The position numbers and the translations under genes were made by a program. This document shows, one piece after another, positions 24,801 through 36,985 of a stretch of DNA of 64,000 nucleotides. The stretch is from assembly GCA_016165875.1 (NCBI GenBank), contig JABBOT010000001.1, positions 42,655,879 through 42,719,878 on the forward strand, read 5' to 3'. The notes below the pieces were generated by a model. It did no database searches. It was not told where the DNA came from and saw only the letters and a list, made by a program, of their open reading frames with translations. Within the stretch, counting starts at the first letter, position 1. Every line of letters begins with the position of its first letter. The DNA comes from Acanthopleura granulata (taxonomy: Eukaryota; Mollusca; Polyplacophora; Chitonida; Chitonidae).

Positions 24801-25879
24801 CTGAGCAAGTACTGCCGGGAACACAGCATCATAGGATGGTTCCCCACATCAGCCAAGACTAACTTAAATATAGGTAGGCAAGAATGGTTGAAGCGCCATG
24901 AGACTAAATTATAGAGAGTGCCTGGTCGGTGTTAAATGACCTTTGAACTACTTTCTAAAAGGTCAAAGTTCCTGTTTGACTTCCTAATGCATGTCAAACA
25001 AGTTTCCAAAGTTATGCTGAGTTATTCAAAGCTATGCTGTGTTTGATTAAGGTTTGAAGTAACTTAATTGGCCATGTCACCAACTGTTGCACGTAATTGT
25101 CAAAGACACCATCTCCCATCATAATGATGGCCATCGTTGTGTAAGTGTGGTATATTTTGTAATGCAGCATAAATTGACAAATAAATTACCGTATAAGAAA
25201 GCAAAGACACTAAGCAGAGAAACCCACATGATATTTGCACCAGGCTGATCTGTAACTGAGGCGTTTCACAGACTGACTGATGTCATTATACTGAGTTCTA
25301 AGTGAGGTATTACACTTCATGTACCAAGTTTACTGATTTAAAGTCTATGACACCCCAGGATTGAACCTTGGATCTACTGATCATGAACCAGGCAAATGTT
25401 CTGTTTACCATATGCTCACAGAATCAGGTTGGGTAAAATTTAATGAAAATTTATAATTTTACAAGATGTACGGGGATTTACAGGGCCATTCATTTTGTGA
25501 GATGCCTGGATGTAATTTGACATAGAAATGTTGAAGCAGTTACACATTTGTGCTAGCTTGTTTATAAATTTATTTGCCTGGTTTGATTTCAGCTGTACAT
25601 TGGTTAGTGTCTCACATTGCCAGGTGTACAAATGAATAACTCCCTGTAACCCAGTAGTAATTTGTTTTGATTCTTTCGTTCATCTTAATTAAAGGAAGTT
25701 TCAATTTCATATCTACAACAGATGAAGCCATGAAATATTTGATAGAACACATTTTGACTCTACCATCGGAGAGCCAGCAACCAGGGGAGGCAATCAGGCT
25801 GCAGAGTGTCATGATTGATAATGATTCGGACAGTGAAAATGAACTCACAGAAAGGAAGAGCAAATGCTGCAACTCCTGA
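15854..25879 (+). CDS. RAB32-like: Rab32/Rab38-family small GTPase, nine exons, Gln-to-His in switch II
   Basis: Exons: 15854-15953, 17580-17612, 18766-18862, 21592-21648, 21897-21929, 22243-22270, 23982-24056, 24765-24873 and 25722-25879. They total 690 bp (229 aa) and all phases agree. Family knowledge: Rab32/38 act on lysosome-related organelles, mitochondria-associated membranes and pigment granules. Seen: P-loop GEFGVGKT (29-36), switch I threonine in KLTIGVDFALK (54), DIAG (78-81), NKCD (140-143), TSAK (169-172), and a C-terminal CCNS suited to double geranylgeranylation. The Rab32-typical RVYYK and VFDLSRPATFDSV stretches place it in this subfamily. Oddity: exon 4 reads DIAGHERFGHMTRVYYK, with His82 where almost all Rabs have the catalytic Gln. 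The frame is otherwise intact, so it looks like a working, possibly GTP-locked or slow-hydrolysing gene rather than a pseudogene. It could belong to a Rab32B-type lineage; I cannot tell without a tree. Confidence 0.93.
17633..17815 (-). mobile_element. SINE remnant in Rab32-like intron 2
   Basis: Minus-sense tail box (TTGATTGGAGTTCCTCCCCA) and middle region, followed by a plus-sense head scrap (TGACTCAGAAGCCTCTCACC). This indicates two fragments in opposite orientation. It starts just 20 bp after exon 2. Confidence 0.65.
18930..19066 (+). repeat. About 28 bp satellite, left block (TGATATCATGCA motif)
   Basis: Four or five variants of TGATATCATGCA plus CATCTCATCCTG. The same motif resumes at 20022-20085 beyond the CA-type array, as though the array grew inside it. 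Confidence 0.75.
19414..20022 (+). repeat. 600 bp (CA)n / CTCTTACACA array
   Basis: Irregular ACACAC runs broken every 10-25 bp by CTCTTAC or CTTAC. All three plus-strand frames stay open for long stretches (His/Thr/Leu-rich) only because the repeat lacks stops. These frames are not genes. It lies in Rab32-like intron 3. Confidence 0.95.
20022..20085 (+). repeat. About 28 bp satellite, right block
   Basis: ATATCATGCACGCATCTCAT and following variants match the left block at 18930-19066. Confidence 0.7.
20207..20422. repeat. 44 bp tandem repeat, about five copies
   Basis: The unit contains CACCTCCGCATGCCTTCTTG and TGAACAGTGTCGCCTGCGAT. Copies differ at only one or two bases, so the expansion is recent. 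Minus-strand frames through it (repeated HKKACGGAT and the like) are a repeat artefact. Confidence 0.95.
20783..21505 (+). mobile_element. SINE split by a foldback element
   Basis: The SINE head starts at GGGACCTCCATAGC (about 20790) and stops at 20807. After the insert (20808-21174) it resumes with GTGCTTAGCACAGCAGAATG and runs through GGTTTCCCCAGGGCTCTGCC to its tail near 21505. A further unrelated stretch around 21240-21330 separates the head from the body. Confidence 0.7.
20808..21174. mobile_element. Foldback/MITE element A, copy 1
   Basis: Terminal inverted repeats of about 85 bp: the left arm begins AGGGGAGTTTCAAGTTC and the right arm ends GAACTCGAAACTCCCCT. Both arms contain TGTTAGGCAAC or its complement. 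No coding capacity. It is nested in a SINE inside Rab32-like intron 3. Copy 2 is at 33541-33790. Confidence 0.85.
23120..23262. repeat. ATCTTATGAGATCTTA short repeats
   Basis: Five spaced palindromic variants, related to the cluster at 6726-6975, in Rab32-like intron 6. Confidence 0.6.
23453..23695 (-). mobile_element. SINE in Rab32-like intron 6
   Basis: TTTGATTGGTGTTTTATGCC tail box, body present, and a degraded head ending near GCACTGGAGCGCTATACC. Confidence 0.8.
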
Positions 25880-27464
25880 TGTACCAAGACGAACAGTTGC
25901 AGTATTTATCAGGTGTGAAAGCTGGATATATTCCACAATTATTAACACATGACTGTGAGTTATTTAATCAAGATGCAGTTTGGCTCCATTCTTTTAGGTC
26001 GTACATTTTTGTTGTTGTTCAGAAATTTATTTGTAACATTTTTAAACTGTCACATTGATGGCTAGTTTGTTGTTATTTGTTATATCTGATGCTTTGGGGT
26101 TAAACCTCACAGAACTGACTGAAAGTTTTTGATACTCTTCAATTTTGTCATTATGTAATAGGAGGTCACCCTCCAGTGGTTAAAGTATGGCAGCTAGACC
26201 AAATATAATTAGACTTGCTCAGTTGCATTCATAGCATTAGATTATACATAGCATATCTGTATGGTTGACGTAATTTTGCATTCTACCATTGTTCAGTACC
26301 ATACTCCAGAATTTCATGGGTTCAGTGATTAGAGGAAAATGTATTCAGTGCCATTGTCTTCATATTGCTAAATTGTTAATAGCAGGTTGGATCTGTTGCT
26401 GTCCTGAAATTGTTTGTTCTTTGTAATGGTGCAAGGATACCCTTTAAGTACCACTATATTATAATCCCTACCTTAACAATAATCCTTTTTCCCTCTAATA
26501 ATTGTGTGTATTATTGTAGCAGACAAAGGACTTAAAATATGTTTATTGGAATTAACTGTTGTTTTGCATAATGACAGAGATATATGCACCTGTAAGTCAT
26601 GTAAGGGTGCAGTGGTGTCACATAGAAAGCATAAACTAATACCGAATGTCACTGGAATAACATTACACATGCACCTGAAAGAAAGCGAAACAAAACCAGC
26701 TTTTTTTTTGCTTTTTGGTCAAAGAGAAAGAATGATTAAAGTTCATGTCTTTGAAGATGTATTTTTAATGATTAGAATACTCTTTTAATGTATACATTTA
26801 TACACTGAAAAGGTGTTTACATATCACTGTAATATTGTAGAGAGCCTGAGGGAAGAGCATATTGTCAACTTTGACTGAATTCAAAAATTTCAGTTACATG
26901 CACATACAAGCGTAAATAATTTTCCTGATCATTATCAGTTTTATTCGTAAACTGTATGTATATCTACATGAAAGTTCACAATCATAACTCATATGCATAA
27001 TGCTCAGATCATATATGGTATCCAGATTTTTTTAAACATTTTAATGATATTTCTGCTGTCAGTAAAATAATTGTTACCAATACAGTAAAATCAGACTATT
27101 TCAAACAGTTTTGACAATTCAGTTGAAGAAAAGAAAAGAAAATTTAAGATTACTACACAAAACATATTAGAATCCTTTTCTACTTGTTAATTGGCCTTCC
27201 AGCATTTACATGTAGCATGTGTTCCCCTTCATTCAAATACAGTCACACAGTGTGTAGTTATCATTTGTTACATGTTGTTACATGTATTTGGTACTAATGG
27301 ATATTATAAATTATATGGTTGCTGACTGAAAGGATACGGAGCTAAATGGGATCTGTAAGCCTCATATTAAGTGAGGCATCAGCCAAGCCCAAAGTGAGCC
27401 TTTTTGACCCTAAAAACTACACTGAAAATTTATTTCTCGAAAAAGAAAAGAAGTTTGTTTTATT

Positions 27465-27672
27465 CCATGCAGCGGCCTGTTTTTTTACCATGCATCTGCC
27501 TGTTTTATTCCATGTACCAGCTTGCTTTTTATCATGCACGGGCCTGCTTTTTACCATGCGCCATCCTGTTTTTTTTACCATGCACCGGCCTGCTTTTTTA
27601 CTGTGCACTGGCCTGTTTCTTACCGTGCACCAGCCTATGTTTTTTTACCATGCACCAGTCAGTTTTTTACCA
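27465..27672 (+). repeat. About 22-24 bp tandem repeat, eight or nine copies
   Basis: The unit is roughly TTTTTTACCATGCACCGGCC plus TG, with variable T-run length. Frames through it (LPCTGLL-type repeats) are artefacts. Confidence 0.9.
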
Positions 27673-29045
27673 CACAAACCATGAACCATTAACACATTAA
27701 TGCACTTGCTGTTTACAGTTTAATATTGTATTATATATGTGCCAGGGGTATTTTAATTTGCTTTAAATTTATCTCCAAATTTAACTCCAAAGCATTCCTG
27801 TTTTTATCACTATTCCTCACTGGTGTCTTCAGTGAGGTCAAGTCATAAGGTGACTGAATTTGTATGTCCCTGGCAAATTTTCACCACCCAGGGTGCAAAA
27901 AGGCTTGGTGTATTATACTTAACATGTATGGTGAACAACTCACTCAGGCTCCAAGTCACAGCTATAAAACCTCATCTGATAATACTATAAAGGATAATGG
28001 TGTAAAGGAAATATTTTCTATGCAAAGGTTTTCTGTTCTTTGTATATATTATGCAAGATGAATCATTTTCCAACTTCTTTATGTGTCCAAGATCATGTTA
28101 TTTTAATTTACGATACTCATTACTAAAAATGTGTTGATCACGAACCATATTTTTATGAGAAGTCATCAAATGTCCATGGAATACTGGTACTTCTGCAAGT
28201 ATGTAGATACAGTTTATATTTGAAGCGTTGTGAAGCAGTATTGTTTGTTGTATATGGAATACTGTTAATCTTAAACCTTTTTTATCACTAAAGCAGTTTT
28301 TATTCAGTACTTTATGAATACAGTTAAAATAAAAATGATGCAAAAAAAATGATTTGTGTGTGTCATAAAAGGTATAAGCTTCATAAAACTATGAAAATTA
28401 TTTCTCTAGACCCTGCGGTTCTCCAAGAAGATAATGAAACATTCCTTCCAGCCTTGGTTTAAAAGATTGAAGAATTAGGCTATATACGTAATTGTTTTGC
28501 TAAGACACAAGTGTATTCAAGTTTTTATAGGTTATTACATGTTCTGTAAATATGTGGCATTTATACTGTGTCATAATTTTGATATTGATAAGAGCAGTAA
28601 TTGTGATATTGCTCAACAGATATTAGGTTATAATGAAAAGTTCTTGATCACAGGGTATCTATAAACATGCATGTGATCACAAGACTGTCATTGTATTCCA
28701 CTGTTATATGGCATACCCACTTTTACATGTTCTTGTTTTTGCATTCTGTATATCTGAGTTGAAGGAGTAAATTCTTTCAAGTGTCTGTTTTTATGATATA
28801 CATTTGTACATGTAGACTTCAGTATTTTAAGTACGATTTCAGTAAGATGGACAAAATTTAGAAGGATCAAAGAAGAAAATTATACTCAAGTTTGATAAAG
28901 TTGGCTTAATGCCAGTGTTGTTTGCTTATTTCTTTTAGCTGTTTAAAAGCATTTTGTTGTATGTACCTGAGATGTTCAGCCAGCAACCTGTGGATGATCT
29001 TGGTTTTTCCCGCGGCTGTGCTCAGTTTTCTAGCACCATGTAGTG

Positions 29046-29370
29046 AAATGAGCCTCCGTGTCCGAGGGGATTAGCGCGCCAGTGCGGCGTTATGACCCCA
29101 TGCCTCTCAAGATGAACTCGATGTGAGTTCAAGTCCAGCTCCAGCTTAATCTCCGGCCGTACGTGCGAAGATTCGCCAGCAACCTGTGGATGGTCCTGTG
29201 TTTCCTCAGGGCTCGGCCCGGTTTCTTCCCACCATAATGCTGGCCGCGGTCGTATCAGTGAAATATTCTTGAATACGGCGTAAAACACCAATCAAATGAA
29301 TAAATAAATGTGGTGAAATATTTCCAAATACGGCATAAAACGCCAATCAAATGAATAAATGAAATAAATT
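29046..29370 (+). mobile_element. Full SINE plus extra duplicated 3' tail
   Basis: Head GCCTCCGTGTCCGAGGGGAT, body, and tail ending near 29312. A second tail (CGGCATAAAACGCCAATCAA) follows at once. A third partial body scrap (CAGCCAGCAACCTGTGGATG) lies just upstream at 28978. Confidence 0.85.
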
Positions 29371-29675
29371 TCAGAGAGCATCACTTAAGTAAATCACGGT
29401 AAGTGTCGATGTAACTGTAACCGCTTATGCATATTCACTGTCTAAACGCAAATTTTTCTCACAAAAGCATAACCAAGTTATAGTAAATCAGAACTGACGC
29501 ATTTAACGGCCTGTTATCATTACCATACGGAGTAAGATCACTCTGGACTATTAGGTTAAACCGCGTTAATGCTTGACGGCCAGGTTTTTCCTTCAGAGCC
29601 ACGTTGGTTAGTTCTAGTTCCTTTCTATGCTCTGCGAATTATGAACGTGAGTGGTGCTGTTTGAGAAAATGCGTG

Positions 29676-29769
29676 TAACATGTAACAGTATGGGAAGGAT
29701 TCTTGAGGATACAATCGCCTGTAACATGTAACAGTATGGGAAGGAGTCTTGAGGATACAATCGCCTGTA
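29676..29769 (+). repeat. 51 bp tandem duplication
   Basis: TGTAACATGTAACAGTATGG to GATACAATCGCCTGTA occurs twice in a row, with one base difference. Confidence 0.9.
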
Positions 29770-30354
29770 GAAATCATTTTGAAAAGCACATGTCAATAAT
29801 AGTAACATTAGAAAATATTAGATTGTATCATTGTCACAAATAACATTAGACTATGTAACAGGTTTACGCTGCACATAAGCCTACTTGTAGGTTTACATGT
29901 ATGATCACTGCCCATTTTGACCAAATAAAACGCCCAGCAAACAAAGAGGCAAGCTTTAATTACAATTACATCTACAGTTCATAGTCCAATAAAGTTAATA
30001 CCGGTATCGGATTCCTTTGAACACAAAACCATCAACAGATTTGTACAGCTTTACTCTTGACTAGTCAAGGAGTGGGGGACATATACAGAACCAATAAACA
30101 CAAATCTCTTCTTGGAATAAATCTGATTTCATTGAGATTGTGTTTTGAGGGAAGAGTTTATTGCAGGGACCATGGCACAATTCAAAGTTTCCACTCAAAA
30201 TAAGCACAGGCAGGTGCCCCCCCCCCCCCACACACACCATCACCGCGCTCTTGAAAACAGATTGTGATAAATGTAGTTCCACAATGAAAAAAAAAAGTTG
30301 ACCTGTAAATTACCAGCTGGACGAAAGACTGTAGGCCCTAAATTCTGATTTGCG

Positions 30355-30510
30355 TGAGGTCTCCTGTTTATGCCGTATGTGGGAAGATCTGCCACCAACC
30401 TGCGGATGGTCGTGACTTTCCCCCGGGGTCTGCCCGGTTTCCTCCCACCATAATGCTGGCCGCCATCGTATAAGTGAAATATTCTTGAGAACGGCGTAAA
30501 ACACCAATCA
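30355..30510 (+). mobile_element. SINE, 5'-truncated
   Basis: Starts within the body (GCCGTATGTGGGAAGATCTG) and runs to the AAATAAATA tail. Confidence 0.85.
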
Positions 30511-30606
30511 TATAAATAAATATTGGCTTATAACCATACCCTCAACTAAGTTAAAGTGAAAACGTTTTCTGAATTCATCTTGTCTGGATTGTAGCATTAT
30601 ACTTGA

Positions 30607-30712
30607 CTTTCCCCCGGGCTCTGCTCGGTTTTCTCCCACCATAATGCTGGCTTCCGTCGCATAAGTGAAATATTCTTCAGTACGGCGTAAAACACCAATC
30701 AAAGAAATTAAA
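30607..30712 (+). mobile_element. SINE, 3' third only
   Basis: TTTCCCCCGGGCTCTGCTCG to CGGCGTAAAACACCAATCAA. It may be a duplication of the copy 100 bp upstream. Confidence 0.85.
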
Positions 30713-33184
30713 AAATTACTCCTGGCTAAGAAAGATTTCTACTGGCCAATTTGCTGTATACTGTAAGCATCAAGACAGTTTCTTGTTCCAAATTACACGT
30801 ACATTCCTAGCTGTTGTTGTAAATTGCATGACAAGCTAAGGATCACATGTAGTATAATATTGTCATCCCTTTTTGTCTACCAGGTCATCTGCTGGTCAAA
30901 AGCACTGTGTTAGTCGTGGGAGAGAGAGGAATTGGCTGCCCTGTGGCTGTGTATTTGGCAGCAGCTGGAGTAGGTGTGTGTATATACAGGTACTGTACCA
31001 CTGTCACACAAAATCAAATGCAGTTGTTGAACGCGACGCCGTGACTACGTGCACAAAACGTGAAGAGGAAACCCTCGGTAGATGAGGAGAGCGTGAACCC
31101 AGCGTAACTTAGCTGGCCTTGGTCAGTTGCGCACGGCTACAGATCTTACGAGTTTTCAGCGATCATAGCTCGGTTACCGTCATGAAATGCAGACGGCCTT
31201 TCTCTTGCTTACCCGTTGAATCTGGCACGAAACATGTGATTAGGTAAAGCAACTGACTTGACTGCCGCCGTGTATGAAAATCAGAATTGCCTAGTTATGT
31301 TTGCATTTTTTTTCGTAGTTTTTTGACAACTGAACCCCATCTTTTCTAATAACTAACAATACGCCCACACGTACCTGTGAGGTATCTGTGTTAGCCACAC
31401 AAAATGACTGAGGAAGGGATGTGGGGATCTTTCCAAAGACTGGGCAACTCTTGCAACTCTGTTTAAGTGTTGGATGCCTTAAATGAACACAAGTTTGTAA
31501 AATGGACACAAACAGTGAAATGGCTTCAAGTCTTTCTTTCTTATTAAATATTTCCAAATGTTGCATAACAGTTTTTATTTACTGTTTCTAGAGGCATCAA
31601 GGTGTCGTTTTTCTAGAAGTACATCGTGTCAGGTAATCTTCCGAGAAAAAATATGTTATTTGAAAGAATATATTCTTTCATACACACAAAAGAACTTAAT
31701 TGCAGTCGATTCAAGTATTGAAGTGTTTATCATGATGAAGTAGAGCTGAGTAACCTTCACCGTCAGATACTACACACACAATCCAGGGTGGGTGCCTGCG
31801 AATCTGACTCGGCCAGCCTTGCATGTCAACAGTAAGCTCACTCAGATTTCTAGAAAAACAGTGGGTTGGTGTTTCAAACACTGGGACACAATGCCAGCCA
31901 TGGAAGGGGTATTTCTGCGTTCTTCACTCTCAGTGACAGTTGTCACTAACGATAGGTATGTTGCAATTGTGTGGCCTGCAACATGTCATTGAATATTTGT
32001 GTTCCTCCAATATGGTGTGCACATCTGTTCATCATATATGGGATATAGGAAGACTGGAAAAGTTTGTTAGTTACTTGCCAAAAGCACTCTTGTTTTCCTC
32101 CACCCTGAGCCTGTGACGTAATGAGTCTCGTCACTTGACTAGTTTGCCCCTCCAACTACCAGATGTCGCTTGCATTTAACATGGAAAATGCCTTTTGGAA
32201 GACTAGCGCCACCTGGTAGTTGAAGAGGTAAAAAGGCGAAGTGACACAACCGGTCACTTGATGAGCTCTGCTGAACCTATAAAAACTGACCCCTGTCTTA
32301 TATTATGTAAAGTGAAACTTCTTGAGTACCACATTTAAAGACAATTAAAAATAATTTTTACAGGGAAACATAGAAGGACATTATTCTGTTATTCTGTGAA
32401 ATTTGCCTTGTGAATTCCTTCATTTCATTCACATCTGACACATTTCTGTTCATGAATTGAACAAATGAAAGTTAAAGAACTTGTCCTCTTTCTTGTTCAT
32501 GCTTCATTGTAGGACTGTAAATGTGTCATTTTCAAGAAATCAGGCTAACTGAGTGCTTTCGCCTTTTCACCTGTCAAGGTAAAGACATGTAGTGATCTCT
32601 TTACTGCTCTTTGAAGTTTTTTTTTTCTTTGTGGTTTTCATGTTGTTCTAGAAAATAATCTGTGCTGGTTCATGCTGTTTTCAGATTGAATTCCAAGGTA
32701 AACTGTATCCCATATCATCTTCAACTAGACAGCTCCAATGCTTTACAAATAATTCAGCAGTATCCTTTTGTCTAATTGTTGGTAAAGATCTTTAGTGACA
32801 TTCACATCAGATTATTATAGTTGTGCTGTTTTTTATTCTTTTCTTGACATTTTAGAACTGCGTTAATTTACCATGTTTAAAGTTGTTGGCAGTAATGTTT
32901 GACCTTTAACACTTTGGAATATAGGTACTGTACATGTAATTTATTATTAGGCCATCCTTAGAAAAAACTGTTTGTTGGGCATAACACAACCCTATAAGGG
33001 AAAAAGGGTCAGTCAGTAGGAAAGTCTTTTTTTGTCATTCACTATTGAAAAAGATACGGATGTCAAAGAAATCAACACAGAGAGAAAAATAAGAAAAAAC
33101 TTTTATCAAAATATCATAGAACAGAGTAGGCCCTTTTTGGAAGGGTCGGTAGAACTACGCCAACGATATTTAAATATTTTTAAG

Positions 33185-33500
33185 GATGGCCCTGCTAGGA
33201 CACACAGTGTGCAGGTTCAATCCAGGCAGTGGGCAGGGAATTTGTAAATTGCCCTCAGTGTCATTGCTTGAGGGATCTTGGTGAAAATAAGTCCACAATG
33301 CTTATGTGACCGTTTGTATATAAACCATCATCGACTTGTCTCCCATCAGTATGGTATGCATATCTAGACATGACACATGAGAAAGTTTGTCAGAAACTTG
33401 CCAGAGGTTGGGTGGGTTACTCTGGGCACTCTGGTTTCCTCTATTGATAAAACCTACATCTATAGTGCTGTATAAATGAAAAGCTTTTTGAGCCATGCGT
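33185..33500 (+). mobile_element. Second tRNA-type SINE family (tentative)
   Basis: Contains a B-box-like GGTTCAATCC after an ACACACAGTGTG stretch, then a body resembling 31990-32120 (AGAAAGTTTGTCAGAAACTTGCC). It ends near GTATAAATGAAAAGC. Confidence 0.45.
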
Positions 33501-33540
33501 CAAGAAGCAATCAAAGAAATAAATGCCGTATTGAACTAAT

Positions 33541-33790
33541 AGAGGAGTTTCAAGTTCAAACTCTTTTGTCGCCAAAGGTAAAAAGAGTCCTACTGCATCA
33601 TGAGACTTGTCAGAAATGTTAGGCAAGGTTTGTTGGCTGTATTTCACCACAGTTCGTCCAGTCTAACTTACTTTTTGTGACACTTTTTTTTAGACACTGA
33701 TGTTATAGTAAATGTTATCATAAATAGTTGCCTAACATTTTTGCTAAGCCATGTTGTACAATAGGACTTTTCTTATTTCTAAACTCCCCT
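33541..33790. mobile_element. Foldback/MITE element A, copy 2
   Basis: AGAGGAGTTTCAAGTTC at the left end and AAACTCCCCT at the right, with inner arms matching copy 1 (GTTAGGCAA / TTGCCTAACATTTTTG). TA flanks both ends if the element is taken as 33543-33788. It lies 64 bp before a MOCS3 pseudogene exon. Confidence 0.85.
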
Positions 33791-35516
33791 ATTTCAGCAA
33801 TACCATTCTAATCGCCCTACTAAAAATGTTCCAATGACTTTGACTGCGCTTAGATATGTTGTCGTTGTTGATGCTACGGACAATGTGGCCATGCGCTATT
33901 TAGTGAACGATGCCTGTGTGTTGTCACGGAAACCCCTTGTGTCTGGAAGTGCTTTACGATTTGGAGGGCAGGTAACAAATATGCTGAGTTGTCTCAGCTA
34001 AGAAAAATAAATTCCTTGTTGCCCAAGACCTAACCCCAAAAAGTGAATAGGAAGTTTTGATTAAAATAAGTGGTTTGTTATGCGGGTGTGGCTTTTTCTG
34101 TACTCTCTATAGGCTGACGTAATGGAATGCGTTTACCCACAATGTGTCAATTCTTAACCATACTGTATTGACCATTGTTCTGTTGTAATACATGAGTACT
34201 GTGTGACCAGTTTTCCCACAAATTCTAAAAGCTAAGGGAGTAATAATCCAGAGGCTACTGTAAACATCATAGCTTTAAGTAATGGAGAAATAACAAGTAA
34301 CTCTACATTCGTAGAAAATAATCATTATTTTTTGTTTGTATGAATGTACAGTTGCGAGAGTTTTCTCTGTCTTAAACGATAATGTAACAAGGGCCATGTC
34401 GTGCATAATTTTTCATGAATGTAGAGTCTTCGTGCATACTGTTATTCACGATCTCTAAGAACACATTGTACAGGGTGGCTGCTTTGCTTGTTCTTCATGC
34501 ACAACAACACAGCAGCCAGTGTTAAGATCCATAAAAGCAGTAGTTTGTGCAAATAATTTTACTATTTGGATTATTGTTTAACTTCACAGGCAGATCAATG
34601 TCACACCCATTAAGCTGATTACATGACTTGGAAGACTTTGACTGGATAACACTCTTCTGTTATAGTTTTGGCATGAGGTAGTTTTAAAAGGACAGACATA
34701 TGCAGCATGCCTCCAACAGTATTACGCTGCCAGAGAAGATAAGTGATATTTTGGACAGCGTAAAATCCAAAACAAAAATTTTAAGTTTTCTTTTTTGATT
34801 GCATCAGATTTCCTGTCTGAATAAATCATACATTTAATACATGAATCATAAAATATGAAATATCCTTTCATTTATATGCTTTAAAATCAACCAGTTTTGG
34901 TTTGAATGAAAGAATGATTATGGCTAAATCCCACATCAGCAGTATTTCGGCCATATTGTGGTTACAATTTGGATTTGAAATCTTGTTGTCATGTATAACA
35001 GAAAATATTGTACTATGATTATATTATACTTTTGAAAGTTATCACTGTAGTCAGCTTAAAGCAAGATGCACTGAAGCTAGGATAAATTAAGGAATAAGAA
35101 CATAGGGTTCATGGGATTGAATCCCATGTTTCACTTCTACACTTAACAGACTTTGCACACAGGTAGTATTGGGTGTGATATTACACCTCAGAAACTTCAA
35201 ACTATCAAGGGTAGATTCGTGAAAAATAATGTACGATTCAATCAGTAGTGTGACGTCACAACAATCGTTTAATTGGGAAGAAGTTCAACATTGTAAGTCG
35301 TTAGAATGATAATTCTCATTACTGTGACATTCATTGTCCCCTCAGCTGACAGTGTACAAACATGATGGAGGCCCATGCTACAAATGTCTCTACCCTTCCC
35401 CTCCGCCCCCTGAGACTGTCAGCTACTGATCAGATGGGGGCGTGCTTGGAGTAGGTAGGTATCTTAACATTACACTCTGTATTTATAGTATATGAGTTTT
35501 AAGTATTAAATTCGGC

Positions 35517-35640
35517 TATCTGTGGGAAGGTCTGTCAGCAACTTGCAAATGGTCATTGGTTTTCCACAGCCTCTGCTCATTTACCTCCCGCCACAATGCT
35601 GGCTGTGGTTACATAAGTGAAATGTTATAGGTTATAGTGT
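35517..35640 (+). mobile_element. SINE body fragment, diverged
   Basis: GGGAAGGTCTGTCAGCAACT and CCACAATGCTGGCTGTGG match the body. The tail is lost. It lies in a MOCS3 pseudogene intron. Confidence 0.65.
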
Positions 35641-36789
35641 GGAATATTAAAATTAAAATGTTCACATTACGGAAAGTTGTTCACGTCATGCAGGTACAGA
35701 AATAGACTCCGTTTTCCTGCCTTCTGGTGGGACATTGCTGGAAACACTGGATAGTGCATAAATGCACTTGTTACACTTTCATTGGAAAACAATGATGTAT
35801 ACACAAAGAACTCAATTAAGCTTTGGTTTGGTTTTGATGTGAAACAATGGCTTTACAAGTATGGTTCTGAGGTGAGCAGTGTTGAAGCAGTGGTTGAAAT
35901 TACTCAATGAAAACGTTGTTATGTATCTTGCAAAGTGTTTAACTTAAATTTCGGATATATCTGCCATGTGTCTTGATGACAGCCTGAACCCTTCTCCTCA
36001 TATCACTTGTTAGTCTTCTGATTCCTTGGCCTGACAGATGGTATGAGGAGAAATACTTGTAAAGCCAATGTTTAACATCAAAACCAGTGATGATAGAAAT
36101 GCATTTGTGTTATCAGTAAAACACATGGATTACAATCATTTTGTCATTTTTTATTAGCCAAAGGGTCACATGGACCACAATTTACACTCTTGATATAGAA
36201 GAACATTAATCGCATGTGTACAAAATTGCCTGGGAAGCCGGGGAGGTACTTAATATTAAGTTCTTTGTGTATAGCTTGCAATTTTCCCAGGTGATTGAAT
36301 TTCTCCAGTTGGCTGACGAAACATGTGTCATCCAAAGAGTTGTTTCATTTTAAGGATACCCCAAACTCAAAGGATGATCAATTAGATTAGAAAATTTAAA
36401 CAATCTTACCCCATTATAATATAATGCTTATGATGTAGTGTGCTGCCGCAATGGGAAACTTGTCACACTCCATTCTGTATTTAAACTTGGAGGCCCAAGT
36501 GTTATGATTCTTTTGCTCAAAATTGTGGAGAACATTAAATAAATTAAAGAGGTGTGTATCTTTTGCCAAATGGATTTTTTCAATTGCGAGATTGAAATGC
36601 TGAAGTTTTCTGTGTGTTTTTATCTGGGTACTATTGCAATTGTCTGACACTTGTTGTTTTCAGTTCCGGCTGTCTGCAGGCCTTGGAAGTTAGGACGATT
36701 ATCACACACATTGGATGTATCCATTCGTAGCCTTCAGAAAAACATACATTTGGTTATTAGTGGCAGGCAGAAACCTCCCAACAATGCAG

Positions 36790-36985
36790 TGGCTGTGAGT
36801 TCAAGTCCAGCTCTTTGTTGGCTTCCTCTCAGGCCGTACGTGGGAAGGCCTGCCAGCAACCTGCGGATGGTCGTGGGTTTCCCTCGGGTTCTGCCCTGTT
36901 CCCTTTCACCATAATGCTGGCCACCGTCATATAAGTGAAATATTCTTGAGTATGGCGTAAAACACCAATCAGATAAATAAATAAG
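36790..36985 (+). mobile_element. SINE, head truncated
   Basis: Begins at GGCTGTGAGTTCAAGTCCAG and is intact to the AAATAAATAAG tail. It lies 70 bp downstream of a MOCS3 pseudogene exon. Confidence 0.85.

Larger units (their letters stand above)
25880..30883. other. Rab32-like 3' UTR, intergenic DNA and presumed upstream part of the MOCS3 remnant
   Basis: AT-rich sequence with no supportable exon. The expected N-terminal MOCS3 exon (an YSRQ-type motif ahead of the nucleotide loop) was not found here. Repeats present: a 22 bp satellite at 27465-27672, SINE copies at 29046-29370 and 30355-30712, a 51 bp duplication at 29676-29769 and a poly(C) run near 30217. Confidence 0.5.

Noticed and set aside
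27346..27700. Cys/Phe-rich ORFs (MHRPAFLL-like repeats)
   Set aside because: They come from the T-rich 22-24 bp satellite.
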